NCBI RefSeq assembly: GCF_013426735.1
Contig: NZ_AP023272.1
Span: forward strand, 699,501-763,500
Direction of reading: 5' to 3'
Length of the DNA stretch: 64,000 nt
DNA from: Agrobacterium vitis
Lineage (GTDB): Bacteria; Pseudomonadota; Alphaproteobacteria; Rhizobiales; Rhizobiaceae
In this document: positions 10,040-19,868 of the stretch, one piece after another
Position numbering within the stretch: position 1 is the stretch's first letter
Layout of the letters: each line of letters opens with the position of its first letter
Made by a program: the position numbers and the translations under genes
The notes under the pieces: model-generated
What the model was told of the DNA's origin: nothing
What the model saw: only the letters and a program-made list of their open reading frames with translations
Databases searched by the model: none

Positions 10040-11032
10040 ATGAGCAAAATTGACCTTGATATCGCCAACCTGCCCGACACGACAGTTTCCGTCCGGGAGG
10101 TGTTCGGCATCGACAGCGACATTCGCGTGCCTGCCTATTCGAAGGGCGATGCCTATGTGCCGGATCTCGATCCCGACTATCTGTTCGACCGGGAAACCAC
10201 GCTGGCCATCCTTGCCGGTTTTGCTCACAACCGCCGCGTCATGGTGTCCGGCTTTCACGGCACGGGCAAATCCACCCATATCGAGCAGGTCGCTGCCCGG
10301 CTGAACTGGCCCTGCGTGCGCGTCAACCTCGACAGCCATGTCAGCCGTATCGACCTGGTCGGCAAGGATGCCATTGTCCTGAAGGACGGCAAGCAGATCA
10401 CCGAATTCAAGGACGGCATTCTGCCCTGGGCCTATCAACACAATGTGGCGCTAGTGTTCGACGAGTATGATGCCGGTCGCCCGGACGTGATGTTCGTTAT
10501 CCAGCGGGTGCTGGAATCCTCTGGCCGCCTGACCCTGCTCGACCAGAGCCGCGTCATTCGTCCACACCCCGCTTTCCGGCTGTTTGCGACGGCCAATACG
10601 GTTGGGCTTGGCGACACGACCGGCCTTTATCACGGTACCCAGCAGATCAATCAGGCGCAGATGGACCGCTGGTCGATCGTCACCACGCTGAACTATCTGC
10701 CGCATCAAAAGGAAGTCGATATCGTCCTGGCCAAGGTCAAGGGCTTTGCCGCCACCCAGAACGGTCCGGATAATGTGGCCAAGATGGTGCGGCTGGCCGA
10801 TCTGACCCGGTCTGCCTTCATCAATGGCGATCTTTCGACCGTCATGAGCCCGCGTACCGTGATCACCTGGGCGGAAAATGCCGAGATCTTCGGTGATATC
10901 GGCTTTGCCTTCCGCGTCACCTTCCTCAACAAATGTGACGAACTGGAACGGACCCTGGTGGCCGAGCAATACCAGCGCGCCTTTGGCATTGAACTCAAGG
11001 AAAGTGCTGCCAATATCGTTCTTGGCGCCTGA
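10040..11032 (+). CDS. cobS: Cobaltochelatase subunit CobS
   Basis: AAA+ ATPase subunit of the aerobic cobaltochelatase CobNST, which inserts Co2+ into hydrogenobyrinic acid a,c-diamide (330 aa). Walker [11 protein letters not shown] is near residue 73 and the Walker B-like LVFDEYD follows about 65 residues later. Start at the ATG with GGAGAGA just upstream; the frame is open to 10001. Seventeen bases separate it from cobT. The catalytic subunit cobN is not in the window. Confidence 0.95.
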   Translation: MSKIDLDIANLPDTTVSVREVFGIDSDIRVPAYSKGDAYVPDLDPDYLFDRETTLAILAGFAHNRRVMVSGFHGTGKSTHIEQVAARLNWPCVRVNLDSHVSRIDLVGKDAIVLKDGKQITEFKDGILPWAYQHNVALVFDEYDAGRPDVMFVIQRVLESSGRLTLLDQSRVIRPHPAFRLFATANTVGLGDTTGLYHGTQQINQAQMDRWSIVTTLNYLPHQKEVDIVLAKVKGFAATQNGPDNVAKMVRLADLTRSAFINGDLSTVMSPRTVITWAENAEIFGDIGFAFRVTFLNKCDELERTLVAEQYQRAFGIELKESAANIVLGA

Positions 11033-11049
11033 AAAGAGACTTAAGGAAC

Positions 11050-12951
11050 ATGGCAGGTCGCGGCGATAATTCCCAGGCGAAACCCGGCACGGCGGTCGAT
11101 ACCGAACCGTTGCGCCGGGCGATTACCGGCTGCGTGCGCTCGATTGCCGGCGATGCCAATGTCGAAGTGGCTTTTGCCAATGATCGTCCGGGCATTGCCG
11201 GCGAGCGGATTCGCCTGCCGGAAATTTCCAAGCGACCAACCGCCCACGAACTGGCGGTGACGCGGGGTCTTGGCGATTCCATGGCGCTACGGCTCGCCTG
11301 CCATGACCAGAAAGTTCATGCCTCCATGGCGCCGGAAGGGCAGGATGCTCGTTCGGTATTCGATGCGGTCGAACAGGCCCGGGTGGAATCGATCGGTGCC
11401 TTGCGGATGACGGGTGTTGCCGCCAATCTGAAATCGATGACCTCGGAAAAATATGCCAAGGCCAATTTTTCCGGCATCGAGCGGCGCGAGGATGCTCCCC
11501 TGTCGGAAGCGGTGGCGATGATGGTCCGTGAGGCGCTGACCGGTCAGAAGCCACCGGAAAGTGCTGGTAAGGTGCTGGATCTGTGGCGCTCCTTCATCGA
11601 GGAAAAGGCCAGCAGTGATTTTTCCAATCTCTCCAATGTGATCGAGGACCAGCAGGCCTTTGCCCGCGTCGTGCGGCATATGCTGTCGTCCATGGAAATG
11701 GCCGAGGATTTCGGCGAGGACCCGGAACAGGCCGAGCAGGAAGAGACCTCAGAAGAAGACCAGCAGCGCAGCGGCGAGGAAGAGCAGGAAAATTCCGAGG
11801 AGGATGCCGGCTCTGAAAGCGCGCCCGCTGATGAAAGCGAATCTGCCGAAGAGCAGATGGACGATGGCGAGATGGACGGCGCCGAAATTTCCGATGACGA
11901 TATGTCAGAGGAAGGCGACGAGGACAGCGAAACTCCCGGTGAAATGCGCCGTCCGGCCAGCCCGTTCGATGATTTCAATGAAAAGGTTGATTACAAAGTC
12001 TTTACCGAGGCCTTCGATGAGGAAACCTCGGCGGAAGAACTTTGCGACGAAACCGAACTGGATCGGTTGCGCGCCTTTCTCGACAAGCAGCTTGCCCATC
12101 TCCAAGGCGCGGTCGGTCGGCTGGCCAACCGGTTGCAGCGCCGGTTGATGGCGCAGCAGAACCGGTCCTGGGATTTCGATCTGGAAGAAGGCTATCTCGA
12201 TCCGGCCCGTTTGACCCGGCTGATTATCGATCCGATGCAGCCGCTGTCGTTTAAGCGGGAAAAGGACACCCAGTTCCGCGATACGGTGGTGACGCTGGTG
12301 ATCGACAATTCCGGCTCGATGCGCGGCCGTCCGATTACCGTTGCCGCCACCTGCGCCGATATTCTGGCCCGCACGCTGGAGCGCTGCGGCGTCAAGGTGG
12401 AAATCCTTGGCTTTACCACCAAGGCCTGGAAGGGCGGCCAGAGCCGCGAGCAATGGCTGGCCAGCGGCAAGCCGCCAACGCCAGGCCGTCTCAACGACCT
12501 GCGCCATATCGTCTATAAATCGGCGGATGCGCCGTGGCGGCGGGCGAGGCGTAATCTTGGCCTGATGATGCGCGAAGGCCTGCTCAAAGAAAATATCGAC
12601 GGCGAAGCGCTGATCTGGGCGCATAACCGGCTGTTGGCGCGGCGCGAGCAGCGCAAGATCATGATGATGATTTCCGATGGTGCGCCGGTGGACGATTCGA
12701 CCTTGTCGGTCAATCCCGGCAATTATCTGGAACGGCATTTGCGCGCTGTGATCGAGCAGATCGAAACCCGGTCTCCGGTCGAATTGCTGGCCATCGGCAT
12801 CGGCCATGACGTCACCCGCTACTATCGCCGTGCCGTGACCATTGTCGATGCGGATGAATTGGCAGGTGCGATGACCGAGCAATTGGCTGGCCTCTTCGAA
12901 GACAAGCCCACTAAGGGTGCCCGTGGCGGTTCGTTCCGCCGCGCCAGCTGA
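11050..12951 (+). CDS. cobT: Cobaltochelatase subunit CobT
   Basis: Second AAA+-associated subunit of aerobic cobaltochelatase (633 aa), forming the CobST chaperone-like ring. A very acidic Glu/Asp/Ser segment occupies about residues 218-300. The C-terminal von Willebrand A domain shows a MIDAS DxSGS starting at Asp419. AAGGA precedes the ATG. Length is typical of rhizobial CobT. Operon with cobS. Confidence 0.95.
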   Translation: MAGRGDNSQAKPGTAVDTEPLRRAITGCVRSIAGDANVEVAFANDRPGIAGERIRLPEISKRPTAHELAVTRGLGDSMALRLACHDQKVHASMAPEGQDARSVFDAVEQARVESIGALRMTGVAANLKSMTSEKYAKANFSGIERREDAPLSEAVAMMVREALTGQKPPESAGKVLDLWRSFIEEKASSDFSNLSNVIEDQQAFARVVRHMLSSMEMAEDFGEDPEQAEQEETSEEDQQRSGEEEQENSEEDAGSESAPADESESAEEQMDDGEMDGAEISDDDMSEEGDEDSETPGEMRRPASPFDDFNEKVDYKVFTEAFDEETSAEELCDETELDRLRAFLDKQLAHLQGAVGRLANRLQRRLMAQQNRSWDFDLEEGYLDPARLTRLIIDPMQPLSFKREKDTQFRDTVVTLVIDNSGSMRGRPITVAATCADILARTLERCGVKVEILGFTTKAWKGGQSREQWLASGKPPTPGRLNDLRHIVYKSADAPWRRARRNLGLMMREGLLKENIDGEALIWAHNRLLARREQRKIMMMISDGAPVDDSTLSVNPGNYLERHLRAVIEQIETRSPVELLAIGIGHDVTRYYRRAVTIVDADELAGAMTEQLAGLFEDKPTKGARGGSFRRAS

Positions 12952-12965
12952 GTGCGCGTGATCCG

Positions 12966-13967
12966 TTGCTAATCACCTCCCGCAAAGCCTTGGCCGCCTT
13001 CTGCTGCGCCTCCGCACTGCTTTTGGCAGCATCTCAGGCCGTTGGTGAGTCTGCGGCGGTGAGTAGCCGCAAAATTGAATATTTCAATCCGGCCTCGGAC
13101 CAGACCGTGTTCGGCAAGCTGGAATTTCTCGGAGGGCTGGACCTTACATCCTCAGACAGTCTGTTCGGCGCCTGGTCTTCAATCCGGTTTCGACCGGATG
13201 GTAAGCGTTTCATCGGTGTGCTGGACACCGGCCACTGGATTTCCGGCGAAATCAAACGGGATGAAAAGGGACGCCTTTCCGGTATAGATGGTGTGTCGTT
13301 GGCTCCGATGTTGGACCGCGAAGGCCGCAGCAATGCGCCGAAACGGGCGATGGATGCCGAGAGCCTGGCGATCCGTGGCGACACGATCTATGTCGGCTTT
13401 GAGCAACGCCATCGGATCGATCAATACCCACTCGACGGATTTGAAACGGCCAAGCCGGAAAAAAGCCTGCCTTTGCCTTTTCCCAAGACGGTCCTGAAGA
13501 GCAATCGCAGCCTGGAAATGCTGACAGCATCGCCCGCTCAAGGACCGCTTGCCGGTGGCCTGGTGACGATCACCGAGGAGAGCCTGGACGCCAAGGGTAA
13601 TCTCTATGCTGGCGTGGTCGATGGTCCGCATCCGGGCGGCTTCAAGCTGGTGCGCCGTGAGGATTTTGACGTCACGGACGGCGCATGGCTGCCGGATGGT
13701 GATCTGCTGCTCTTGGAGCGGCGGTTCCGGTTTCCCAGTGGGCTGGGGATGCGCATCGTGCGCGTCAAGGGCGACAGCATCAAGCCGGGCGCGTTGGTGG
13801 ATGGTGAGATCATGCTCGAGGCCGATCAAACCTTCCAGATCGACAACATGGAAGGCCTGGATGTGGTGGACATGGGCAATGGCGACCTTCGCCTGATCCT
13901 GGTCTCTGACGACAACCACTTCATGTTGCAACGGACGCTGATGCTGGAGTTCCGGCTGCTACCGTAA
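12966..13967 (+). CDS. Exported esterase-like/phytase-like beta-propeller protein
   Basis: Protein of 333 aa with a signal peptide (hydrophobic stretch around residues 8-25). It matches the esterase-like activity of phytase family in the EYFNPASDQ start, SSIRF.PDG and DAESLAI.GD segments and the C-terminal DNMEGLDV. Probably a periplasmic hydrolase of unknown substrate. The only sensible start is a TTG 14 bases behind cobT, so it may ride on the cobST transcript. It converges on the queuosine-precursor transporter 11 bases downstream. Confidence 0.7.
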   Translation: MLITSRKALAAFCCASALLLAASQAVGESAAVSSRKIEYFNPASDQTVFGKLEFLGGLDLTSSDSLFGAWSSIRFRPDGKRFIGVLDTGHWISGEIKRDEKGRLSGIDGVSLAPMLDREGRSNAPKRAMDAESLAIRGDTIYVGFEQRHRIDQYPLDGFETAKPEKSLPLPFPKTVLKSNRSLEMLTASPAQGPLAGGLVTITEESLDAKGNLYAGVVDGPHPGGFKLVRREDFDVTDGAWLPDGDLLLLERRFRFPSGLGMRIVRVKGDSIKPGALVDGEIMLEADQTFQIDNMEGLDVVDMGNGDLRLILVSDDNHFMLQRTLMLEFRLLP

Positions 13968-13978
13968 AGCAGTTGGGG

Positions 13979-14611
13979 TCAAGCCCGCGCAACTTGGTAG
14001 GGCTTTAGCCTGTTCATCAATGCCCCATAGGGCAAAAGCATGATCAGGCCAACCAGCATTTTCACGGTAAAATCACCGATGGCCCAGGAGATCCAGCGCG
14101 GGATTTCAGGGGAAAACGCGCCAAGCAACGGCGCTGAGCTGATAGCAAAATCATCATTCGGGCCGATGAAGCCAAAGACCGGCGCAAAGGACAGCGAGAA
14201 GAAAATCACCGTATCGAGTACCGAGCCGAACAGTGAACCGGCCAGCGGTGCTTTCCACCAGTCCTGCTGACGCAGCCGGTTGAAGACGCTAATATCAAGC
14301 AATTGTCCGACCAGATAGGCAGTGCCCGAGGCAATGGCGATGCGTGGCTGCCCGGTGACAAAGGATAGCGCCACGCCCACCAGAAAGCCCACGAACACCA
14401 CTTTGCGGGCCGTGGAGGGGCCGAATTGGCGATTGGTGAGATCCGTGACCAGAAAGGCGACCGGATAGGTGAAGGCACCATAGGTCAAGAGGTCGCCGAG
14501 CTGCACGCCCGCCAATTGCCCCGACAGCGGAAACTGCACGAGGATGTTGGAGGCGACCACAACCAGGGTCATGAGTAGGCTGTAGACGAAGATGTGCCGT
14601 GTGATCCGCAT
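13979..14611 (-). CDS. Queuosine precursor transporter (YhhQ/VUT family)
   Basis: Integral membrane protein (210 aa) with about six hydrophobic segments. It matches YhhQ, which imports preQ0/preQ1, precursors of the queuosine base of tRNA. Family marks include NILVQFPL near the N-terminus, YPVAFLVTDLTNR, the WWKAPLAGS loop and the SWAIGDFTVKM helix. The leader has an A-run (AAAAAAA directly before ATG) but no clear preQ1 aptamer. A gluQ gene elsewhere in the window acts on the same modified nucleoside. Confidence 0.85.
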   Translation of the reverse strand: MRITRHIFVYSLLMTLVVVASNILVQFPLSGQLAGVQLGDLLTYGAFTYPVAFLVTDLTNRQFGPSTARKVVFVGFLVGVALSFVTGQPRIAIASGTAYLVGQLLDISVFNRLRQQDWWKAPLAGSLFGSVLDTVIFFSLSFAPVFGFIGPNDDFAISSAPLLGAFSPEIPRWISWAIGDFTVKMLVGLIMLLPYGALMNRLKPYQVARA

Positions 14612-14728
14612 TTTTTTATCCTGGGAGATGCCACCAGCTATAGCTCAGCCCACACGCGGACTGGCCATAACAAGAAAGGGTCGATATTTGCCGCTATGCC
14701 AAAGACTTTGGTAAGAAACGGCGCAAGC

Positions 14729-14758
14729 GAAAAGGCTCGAACGTTTTACCGTTCAAGC
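14729..14758 (-). terminator. Rho-independent terminator of rpmB
   Basis: On the minus strand, GGCTTGAACG, loop GTAAAA, CGTTCGAGCC, then TTTT: a 10-bp stem with one mismatch and a T run, 35 bases after the rpmB stop. A second perfect palindrome, GCCTGATATCAGGC, spans the stop codon at 14784-14797. Confidence 0.7.
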
Positions 14759-14792
14759 CCATTCGTTATGTCAGTGCTGTGGCTGCCTGATA

Positions 14793-15083
14793 TCAGGCGG
14801 CGACGGCGGTCTTCTTGACGATCTGGCGGCGCAGCAGACGAGCGCGCATGCTCAGTTCGGTTTCATTTGCCTTCAAAAGGAAGGCATCCAGGCCACCGCG
14901 ATGCTCGACGGAACGAAGAGCAGCAGCAGAGACGCGCAGACGGTAGCGCTGGCCGAGGGCATCGGAAATCAGCGTAACGTCGCACAGGTTCGGAAGGAAC
15001 TTGCGGCGGGTCTTGTTGTTGGCATGGCTTACATTATTACCCGACTGGACGCCCTTGCCGGTCAATTCGCAACTGCGGGACAT
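14793..15083 (-). CDS. rpmB: 50S ribosomal protein L28
   Basis: Ribosomal large-subunit protein L28 (96 aa), identified by [10 protein letters not shown] at the start, the [12 protein letters not shown] segment and the basic C-terminal [12 protein letters not shown]. Start at the ATG at 15083; the longer frame upstream is not part of L28. The first Cys is retained but the second Zn-type Cys of some L28 proteins is not evident. Monocistronic, with its own terminator. Confidence 0.95.
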
Positions 15084-15306
15084 GATGCACCTATTCTTAT
15101 TGGCAGTCAGAGAGCTTTCCGGGCAATAACCCAGGGCGCAATCCAACGCGGTCTGATTGGAAAGTTGCGGTTCTATAGTCAGCTGAAGCCGCCCCGTCAA
15201 GACAAACCTTGGCAAAAGGGCGGATTTATCGACGCTTCGGCTATGGTCTTGCCATAGTGAACGTCATAAATGAAGGGGTAACAGACATTGGAGCCATGGT
15301 GTCGCA

Positions 15307-16107
15307 ATGGGTTTTAAGCTTGTTCGTAAACTGTCTTTTCTGCTGGTCGCCCCTGTCGTGCTTGGTGCTACGCTGGTCTGCGCCAGCGGTTCTGCCTTTG
15401 CAGGCGAGACCTATCGCAATGAATACCGCGTCACCCTGCTTGGTCTGCCCGTCGCCCGGGCGACCTTCGTTACCGAGGTGACACGCCCCGGCTACACCAT
15501 TACCGGCACGATTTCGTCGGCGGGCATTGCCAATGTCTTCACCAGTCTCGATGCAAAGACCAAGGTGACGGGACAGGTGGCCGATGACAAGCATTTGCAG
15601 GCCAGCAATTACAATCTGGTCTATACGCGCGGCAAACGGACGCGGGTCTATGACGTGCGCTATGCGGGCGGCAATGTCGTCTCCACGACCATCACTCCTC
15701 AACCGAACCGCAGCAAGGACCGCTGGATACCGGTGAGTGCCGGGGATCTGCGCGCCGTGCTCGATCCGGTCGGTGGGCTGACCTTACCCGACGATGGCAA
15801 GATCTGCTCCCGGACCCTGCCGATTTTCGATGGTGAAAGCCGGTTGGATCTGGTGATGTCGCCAAAGGGCAAGAACAAGTTTACCGCCGGGAATGTGTCG
15901 GGTGAGGCGATTGTCTGTTCCGTGCGCTATGTGCCGAAATCCGGCTTTAACAAGGGCCGTAGCGATATCGAATATCTGCGCAGCGCCAACGATATGGAAA
16001 TCTGGTTTGCCAAGACCGGAACCATGACCTTATATGCCCCTGTTTATGCGCGGGTGCCAACGCGGGTGGGAACGCTGTCGATCACAGCGACCCGGTTTGG
16101 CGCCTGA
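15307..16107 (+). CDS. DUF3108 exported protein
   Basis: Protein of 266 aa with a Sec signal peptide (cleavage likely after SAFA) and a DUF3108-type beta-rich domain covering most of the rest: the YRVTLLGLPVARATF start, YTRGKRTRVYDVRY centre and Cys-containing IVCSVRYVPKSGFNKG near the end. DUF3108 proteins are periplasmic with no assigned reaction. Stands between rpmB (divergent) and a DMT exporter gene 26 bases downstream, possibly co-transcribed. Confidence 0.75.
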   Translation: MGFKLVRKLSFLLVAPVVLGATLVCASGSAFAGETYRNEYRVTLLGLPVARATFVTEVTRPGYTITGTISSAGIANVFTSLDAKTKVTGQVADDKHLQASNYNLVYTRGKRTRVYDVRYAGGNVVSTTITPQPNRSKDRWIPVSAGDLRAVLDPVGGLTLPDDGKICSRTLPIFDGESRLDLVMSPKGKNKFTAGNVSGEAIVCSVRYVPKSGFNKGRSDIEYLRSANDMEIWFAKTGTMTLYAPVYARVPTRVGTLSITATRFGA

Positions 16108-16133
16108 TCAGCACTAAAATAATTGAGGGGCGG

Positions 16134-17018
16134 ATGAAGGTTCGGGCAACGCTGATCGGGTTTTCGGCCATCCTGATGTGGTCTTTTCTGGCGCTGTTTA
16201 CGGCAGCGTCCGGCACCATGCCGCCCTTCCAGCTCTCGACCATCTGCTTTGCCATCGGCAGTCTTCCCGGCATTGCCACCTTCATTGTCCGCCCGGAGCG
16301 GCTGACATTGCTGAAACAGCCGGCTAAGGTCTGGTTGGTTGGGATTGCCGGCCTGTTCGGTTATCATTTCCTCTACTTCACGGCGCTGAGAAATGCTCCG
16401 GCCGTGGAAGCCGGGTTGATTGCCTATCTCTGGCCGCTGTTGATCGTGTTTGGATCGGCGCTGCTGCCGGGGGAGCGGCTGCGCTGGTATCATATGGCGG
16501 GTGCGATTGCCGGGCTATGCGGCACCGTGCTGATCATCGGTAAAAACGGTCTGTCCTTCGATCCAGCCTATGCGATGGGCTATGGCGCGGCCCTGCTCTG
16601 CGCCTTGACCTGGTCCAGCTACTCGCTGGTCACGCGCCGGTTCGATGCGGTCTCCACCGATGTGGTGACAGGCTTCTGCCTCGCCACGGCAATGTTGTCG
16701 CTGCTCTGCCACCTCTGGCTCGAAACGTCCGTCTGGCCGGATAGCGCCAGCCAGTGGCTTGCTGTAGCGGGTCTTGGGCTGTTGCCGGTCGGTGCAGCCT
16801 TTTACGCCTGGGATTACGGCGTCAAGAACGGCGATATCCAGATCCTGGGGGCAGCGTCCTATGCCGCCCCGCTGCTATCGACGCTGGTGCTGCTGGTTTT
16901 CGGTTTTGGTGAGGCAAACCTACGCATTCTTGGTGCTTGCGTGCTGATCACGGGCGGCGCGGCGCTAGCTGCAAGCGGCATGTTTCGCCGCAAGACAGCC
17001 ATCGAAGACGCGGCTTGA
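16134..17018 (+). CDS. DMT-superfamily exporter (EamA, YddG-like)
   Basis: Ten-helix drug/metabolite transporter (294 aa) with two EamA repeats. The family resemblance is to YddG-type aromatic amino-acid exporters (ILMWSFLALFTAASG start, FLYFTALRNAPAVEAGLIAYLWPL in the first repeat). The substrate is inferred from family only. It ends three bases before the converging cytochrome b561 gene. Confidence 0.75.
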   Translation: MKVRATLIGFSAILMWSFLALFTAASGTMPPFQLSTICFAIGSLPGIATFIVRPERLTLLKQPAKVWLVGIAGLFGYHFLYFTALRNAPAVEAGLIAYLWPLLIVFGSALLPGERLRWYHMAGAIAGLCGTVLIIGKNGLSFDPAYAMGYGAALLCALTWSSYSLVTRRFDAVSTDVVTGFCLATAMLSLLCHLWLETSVWPDSASQWLAVAGLGLLPVGAAFYAWDYGVKNGDIQILGAASYAAPLLSTLVLLVFGFGEANLRILGACVLITGGAALAASGMFRRKTAIEDAA

Positions 17019-17021
17019 CGG

Positions 17022-17588
17022 TTACCTGCCGGGCATCATCTTCATCAACACGCCATCTTTCAGCACGGCATGATGGAAAATAGCCGCAGCTGCATGCAGC
17101 GTGGCCGTGCCGATGATGATCCAGGCGAGGAGAGAATGCATGTCACCGAGCAGATGGCGATAATCCGGCGATATACCGATGAGATCGGGAATGGAAAACA
17201 GCCCGAAGAAATCAACCGGTTTGCCTTGCGACCAGCGCCATAGAAAGCCGAGAGAAATTTGCGCGGCAAGCCCGAAATAGAGCAGATAATGCACCGCCTT
17301 GCCCATCAGGCCCAAAACGCCTTTTTCGGCCTCCGGCAGGGTTTTGAGACTGGCGATCCGCCAGACAAGCCGCAGCACAAAAACAGCGAAAAGCGTGATG
17401 CCAGCACCATAATGCAGCGCTTTCAGGCCATTGCGCACAGCACCGCCTTTTTCCGTAAATTCCCAGATTTCCGCCGAGAAAAACAGGGTGAGCACCAGCA
17501 GCGCTGTTGCCCAATGCAGCCAGATCATGCCGCTATTGTAACGCGTGCCGCGCGATTCGATCACATTAAGAGGTATATTCATCGTCAT
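17022..17588 (-). CDS. Cytochrome b561 family protein
   Basis: Four-helix di-haem membrane protein (188 aa) of the bacterial cytochrome b561/CybB family, moving electrons between the quinone pool and acceptors. Haem-ligand histidines are seen in IWLHWA, ALHYGAG, DMHSLLAW and ATLHAAAAIFHH. Start at the ATG at 17588, which has GGAG seven bases upstream; the frame is open to 17657 through a tandem repeat that should not be coding. Confidence 0.85.
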   Translation of the reverse strand: MTMNIPLNVIESRGTRYNSGMIWLHWATALLVLTLFFSAEIWEFTEKGGAVRNGLKALHYGAGITLFAVFVLRLVWRIASLKTLPEAEKGVLGLMGKAVHYLLYFGLAAQISLGFLWRWSQGKPVDFFGLFSIPDLIGISPDYRHLLGDMHSLLAWIIIGTATLHAAAAIFHHAVLKDGVLMKMMPGR

Positions 17589-17640
17589 GTCGCCACTCCA
17601 AAAAATCGGATTTTGCAGCGCAACAAATCGGTTCATGCTG

Positions 17641-17690
17641 ACATGGGCCTGAAGCACATTGGGGCCTGAAGCATATGGGGGCCTGAAGCA
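17641..17690. repeat. Three tandem GGGCCTGAAGCA repeats
   Basis: Three imperfect copies of about 15-17 bases (ACATGGGCCTGAAGC, ACATTGGGGCCTGAAGC, ATATGGGGGCCTGAAGC) between the cupin-type gene and the cytochrome b561 gene. Same style as the triplet before cobS. Confidence 0.75.
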
Positions 17691-17708
17691 TAACAGTATG
17701 CCAGGTTA

Positions 17709-18140
17709 TCAAAGAGGCTGACCTGGCTCCCAGCCCGGAGGGGCCATTTCGAAAGCGTCGAAAGTAAAGCCCGGTGCGACCGTGCAGCCAACCAGTGTGT
17801 ACTCCCCAAGGCTTTCCGCGGCCTGCCAGCTAAGCGCTGGGATGATGGCCTGGGGTCGCTCGCCGCGCACAAGGTCTGTACCTAGAACCAAGGTTTCCAC
17901 GGATTGTCCGTCATTCGAACGGTAACGCGCCAGCGGGGCGCCAGCATAATAATGCCAGATTTCAGCCGCGTCCTTGACCCGATGCCAATGGGAGCGTTGT
18001 CCCGCTTGCAGCAGATAGTAGATGGCCGTGGAATGGCCACGCTGACCTCCTTTACCGTCGCGGAAGGTTTCGCTGTACCAGCCGCCTTCCGGGTGGGGCT
18101 GCATGGCCAGCGCTGCGATGATCTCATCGGCATCGGCCAT
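17709..18140 (-). CDS. Cupin-fold DUF985 protein
   Basis: Protein of 143 aa matching the DUF985/cupin_5 family: HPEGGWYSETFR near the start, SHWHRVKDAAEIWHYYAGAPL in the core and the C-terminal GFTFDAFEM. Probable sugar- or metal-binding cupin in the cytoplasm without a known reaction. Its ATG is one base inside the gloB stop region, so the two genes abut and are likely one transcript. Confidence 0.85.
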   Translation of the reverse strand: MADADEIIAALAMQPHPEGGWYSETFRDGKGGQRGHSTAIYYLLQAGQRSHWHRVKDAAEIWHYYAGAPLARYRSNDGQSVETLVLGTDLVRGERPQAIIPALSWQAAESLGEYTLVGCTVAPGFTFDAFEMAPPGWEPGQPL

Positions 18141-18910
18141 CAGAAATTGTCCTTGCGCTTGCGGATCTCGGCAAAAACCTCTTCATTGCTCTTGCTTTCC
18201 ATCACCAGGTTGCGGCGGATTTTTGGATCGGCCACCCGCAGGAACGGATTGGTTTCCTTTTCCAGAGACATGGTGGTGGGAATGGTGAACTGCCCTTGCG
18301 CGCGCATCGCCTCGATGTCGCGGGCGCGGGCTTGAAGCCGCTCATTGTCCGGGTCGATAGTCAGGGCGAAACGGGCGTTGGACAGTGTGTATTCGTGGCC
18401 GAAATAAATAGCGGTTTCATCCGGCAGCACGGCCAGCTTTTGCAGGGAATGCCACATGTCGGCAGCCGGCCGTTCGAAAAGCCGTCCGCAGCCGAGCGCA
18501 AATAGTGTGTCGGCGGCAAACAGCAGTTTGGCGTCTGGAAAATGATAGCAGACATGGCCTGCCGTGTGGCCCGGCGTTTCGATCACCTGAACCCGGTGCG
18601 GTCCGAATAAAAACTCTTCCCCATCATAGGCAGACCGGTCCAGACCGGGAATGGCGACCGCTTCGTTGACCGGGCCGATGATTTCACAGCCATATCGTTG
18701 CTTCAGCGCCAGATTGGCCTCGACATGGTCATTGTGGTGATGGGTGGTGAAGATATGGCTGATCTTCCAGCCGCGTTTTTCGGCAGCCGCCACGATCGGG
18801 CCTTCCTCCGGCGCATCGATGGATGCGGTCAGGCCGGTTTCAGGGCAATGGACCAGCACACCGTAATTGTCGGTGCGGCACGGGAAGATTTCGATATCCG
18901 GGCTTTTCAT
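18140..18910 (-). CDS. gloB: Hydroxyacylglutathione hydrolase (glyoxalase II)
   Basis: Metallo-beta-lactamase-fold enzyme (256 aa) hydrolysing S-lactoylglutathione to lactate and glutathione in methylglyoxal detoxification. The binuclear metal motif THHHNDH is at residues 56-62, followed by [11 protein letters not shown] and [16 protein letters not shown]. The C-terminal HAGH_C region ([14 protein letters not shown]) is present. Divergent from a methyltransferase gene, a common rhizobial arrangement. Confidence 0.92.
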   Translation of the reverse strand: MKSPDIEIFPCRTDNYGVLVHCPETGLTASIDAPEEGPIVAAAEKRGWKISHIFTTHHHNDHVEANLALKQRYGCEIIGPVNEAVAIPGLDRSAYDGEEFLFGPHRVQVIETPGHTAGHVCYHFPDAKLLFAADTLFALGCGRLFERPAADMWHSLQKLAVLPDETAIYFGHEYTLSNARFALTIDPDNERLQARARDIEAMRAQGQFTIPTTMSLEKETNPFLRVADPKIRRNLVMESKSNEEVFAEIRKRKDNF

Positions 18911-19035
18911 CGGGGTGACCCTTTGCTTGGCGGTGGCGATTACAGGGGCTGGGCAGTGGCGATTGCAGGGCGATTTAAGGAGAATCTAGTGCCTGGGGCC
19001 TTGATGTCCAACAGCCTGCTGCTAACAATTGTGCC

Positions 19036-19797
19036 ATGCATGTGGATATAGTCGATCTTCGTCAGTTCTATCACACCATGCTTGGCCATGCTGCCGAGCA
19101 ATCCATTACCATGGCGCTGTCGTCGCTCTGGGCGCGGCTGCCGGAAGAGCGGCTGGTGGGGCTGGGCTATTCGGTGCCGTATCTGGATCGGTTTCGGGCC
19201 GATACCGAGCGGACATTCGCCTTCATGCCAGCGGGGCAGGGGGCGGTGAACTGGCCGCCGGGCGAGCTTTCCGCCACCTCCCTGGTGTTTGACGAGGAAT
19301 TGCCACTGCCCGACAGTTCCATCGACCGGGTTTTGATGGTCCATTCCCTGGAATTTGCCGAGAATCCGCGCGAGACGCTCAAGGAAATCTGGCGGGTTCT
19401 GGCACCGGGCGGGCGGTTGGTTATGGTTGTGCCCAATCGCCGTGGGGTCTGGGCGCGGATGGAGCATACGCCTTTTGGCTCCGGTCGCCCCTATTCTCGG
19501 GGCCAGTTGACGGCGCTGCTGCGCGAGACCAATTTTACCCCCGGAGCCAGCACCGAGGCATTGTTTTTCCCTCCATCGAAGCTCAGAACCATGTTGAAAA
19601 TGCATAGTGCCTTCGAGCGCTTCGGTCGCATGCTGTCACCGGCTTTTGCCGGCGTTATTGTTGTCGAGGCGCAAAAGCGGCTCTATCAGGGCCTGCCCGT
19701 TGCCATGCGCGCGTCGCGCCGGGTATTTGCTCCGGTTTTGAGCCCGCAGGGCGTGCCAACCACACGCCAGACCCTCTTGCCGCCCTCGACAAAATAG
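19036..19797 (+). CDS. Class I SAM-dependent methyltransferase
   Basis: Protein of 253 aa with a Methyltransf_11-like domain. [13 protein letters not shown] stands for the glycine-rich SAM loop, [19 protein letters not shown] is motif II/III, and the [18 protein letters not shown] strand is typical. The first half is divergent and the target is unknown. It is divergent from gloB with a 125-base gap and precedes hisC. Confidence 0.75.
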   Translation: MHVDIVDLRQFYHTMLGHAAEQSITMALSSLWARLPEERLVGLGYSVPYLDRFRADTERTFAFMPAGQGAVNWPPGELSATSLVFDEELPLPDSSIDRVLMVHSLEFAENPRETLKEIWRVLAPGGRLVMVVPNRRGVWARMEHTPFGSGRPYSRGQLTALLRETNFTPGASTEALFFPPSKLRTMLKMHSAFERFGRMLSPAFAGVIVVEAQKRLYQGLPVAMRASRRVFAPVLSPQGVPTTRQTLLPPSTK

Positions 19798-19824
19798 AGG
19801 TTCCGGGCTACTTGCGTAAATTGT

Positions 19825-19844
19825 TTGAACCGGATCAGGTTCAA
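19825..19844. promoter_or_regulatory. Inverted repeat upstream of hisC
   Basis: Perfect 7-bp arms TTGAACC and GGTTCAA around GGATCA, 24 bases before the hisC ATG. Could be an operator or a leader hairpin. No regulator can be named. Confidence 0.35.
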
Positions 19845-19868
19845 GGTCAGAATCAGGAAATCGCGTCA

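Noticed and set aside
14612..14640. preQ1 riboswitch in the leader of the queuosine-precursor transporter
   Set aside because: There is a short CTGG/CCAG stem and an A run before the ATG, but the conserved loop sequence of the preQ1-I aptamer is missing.
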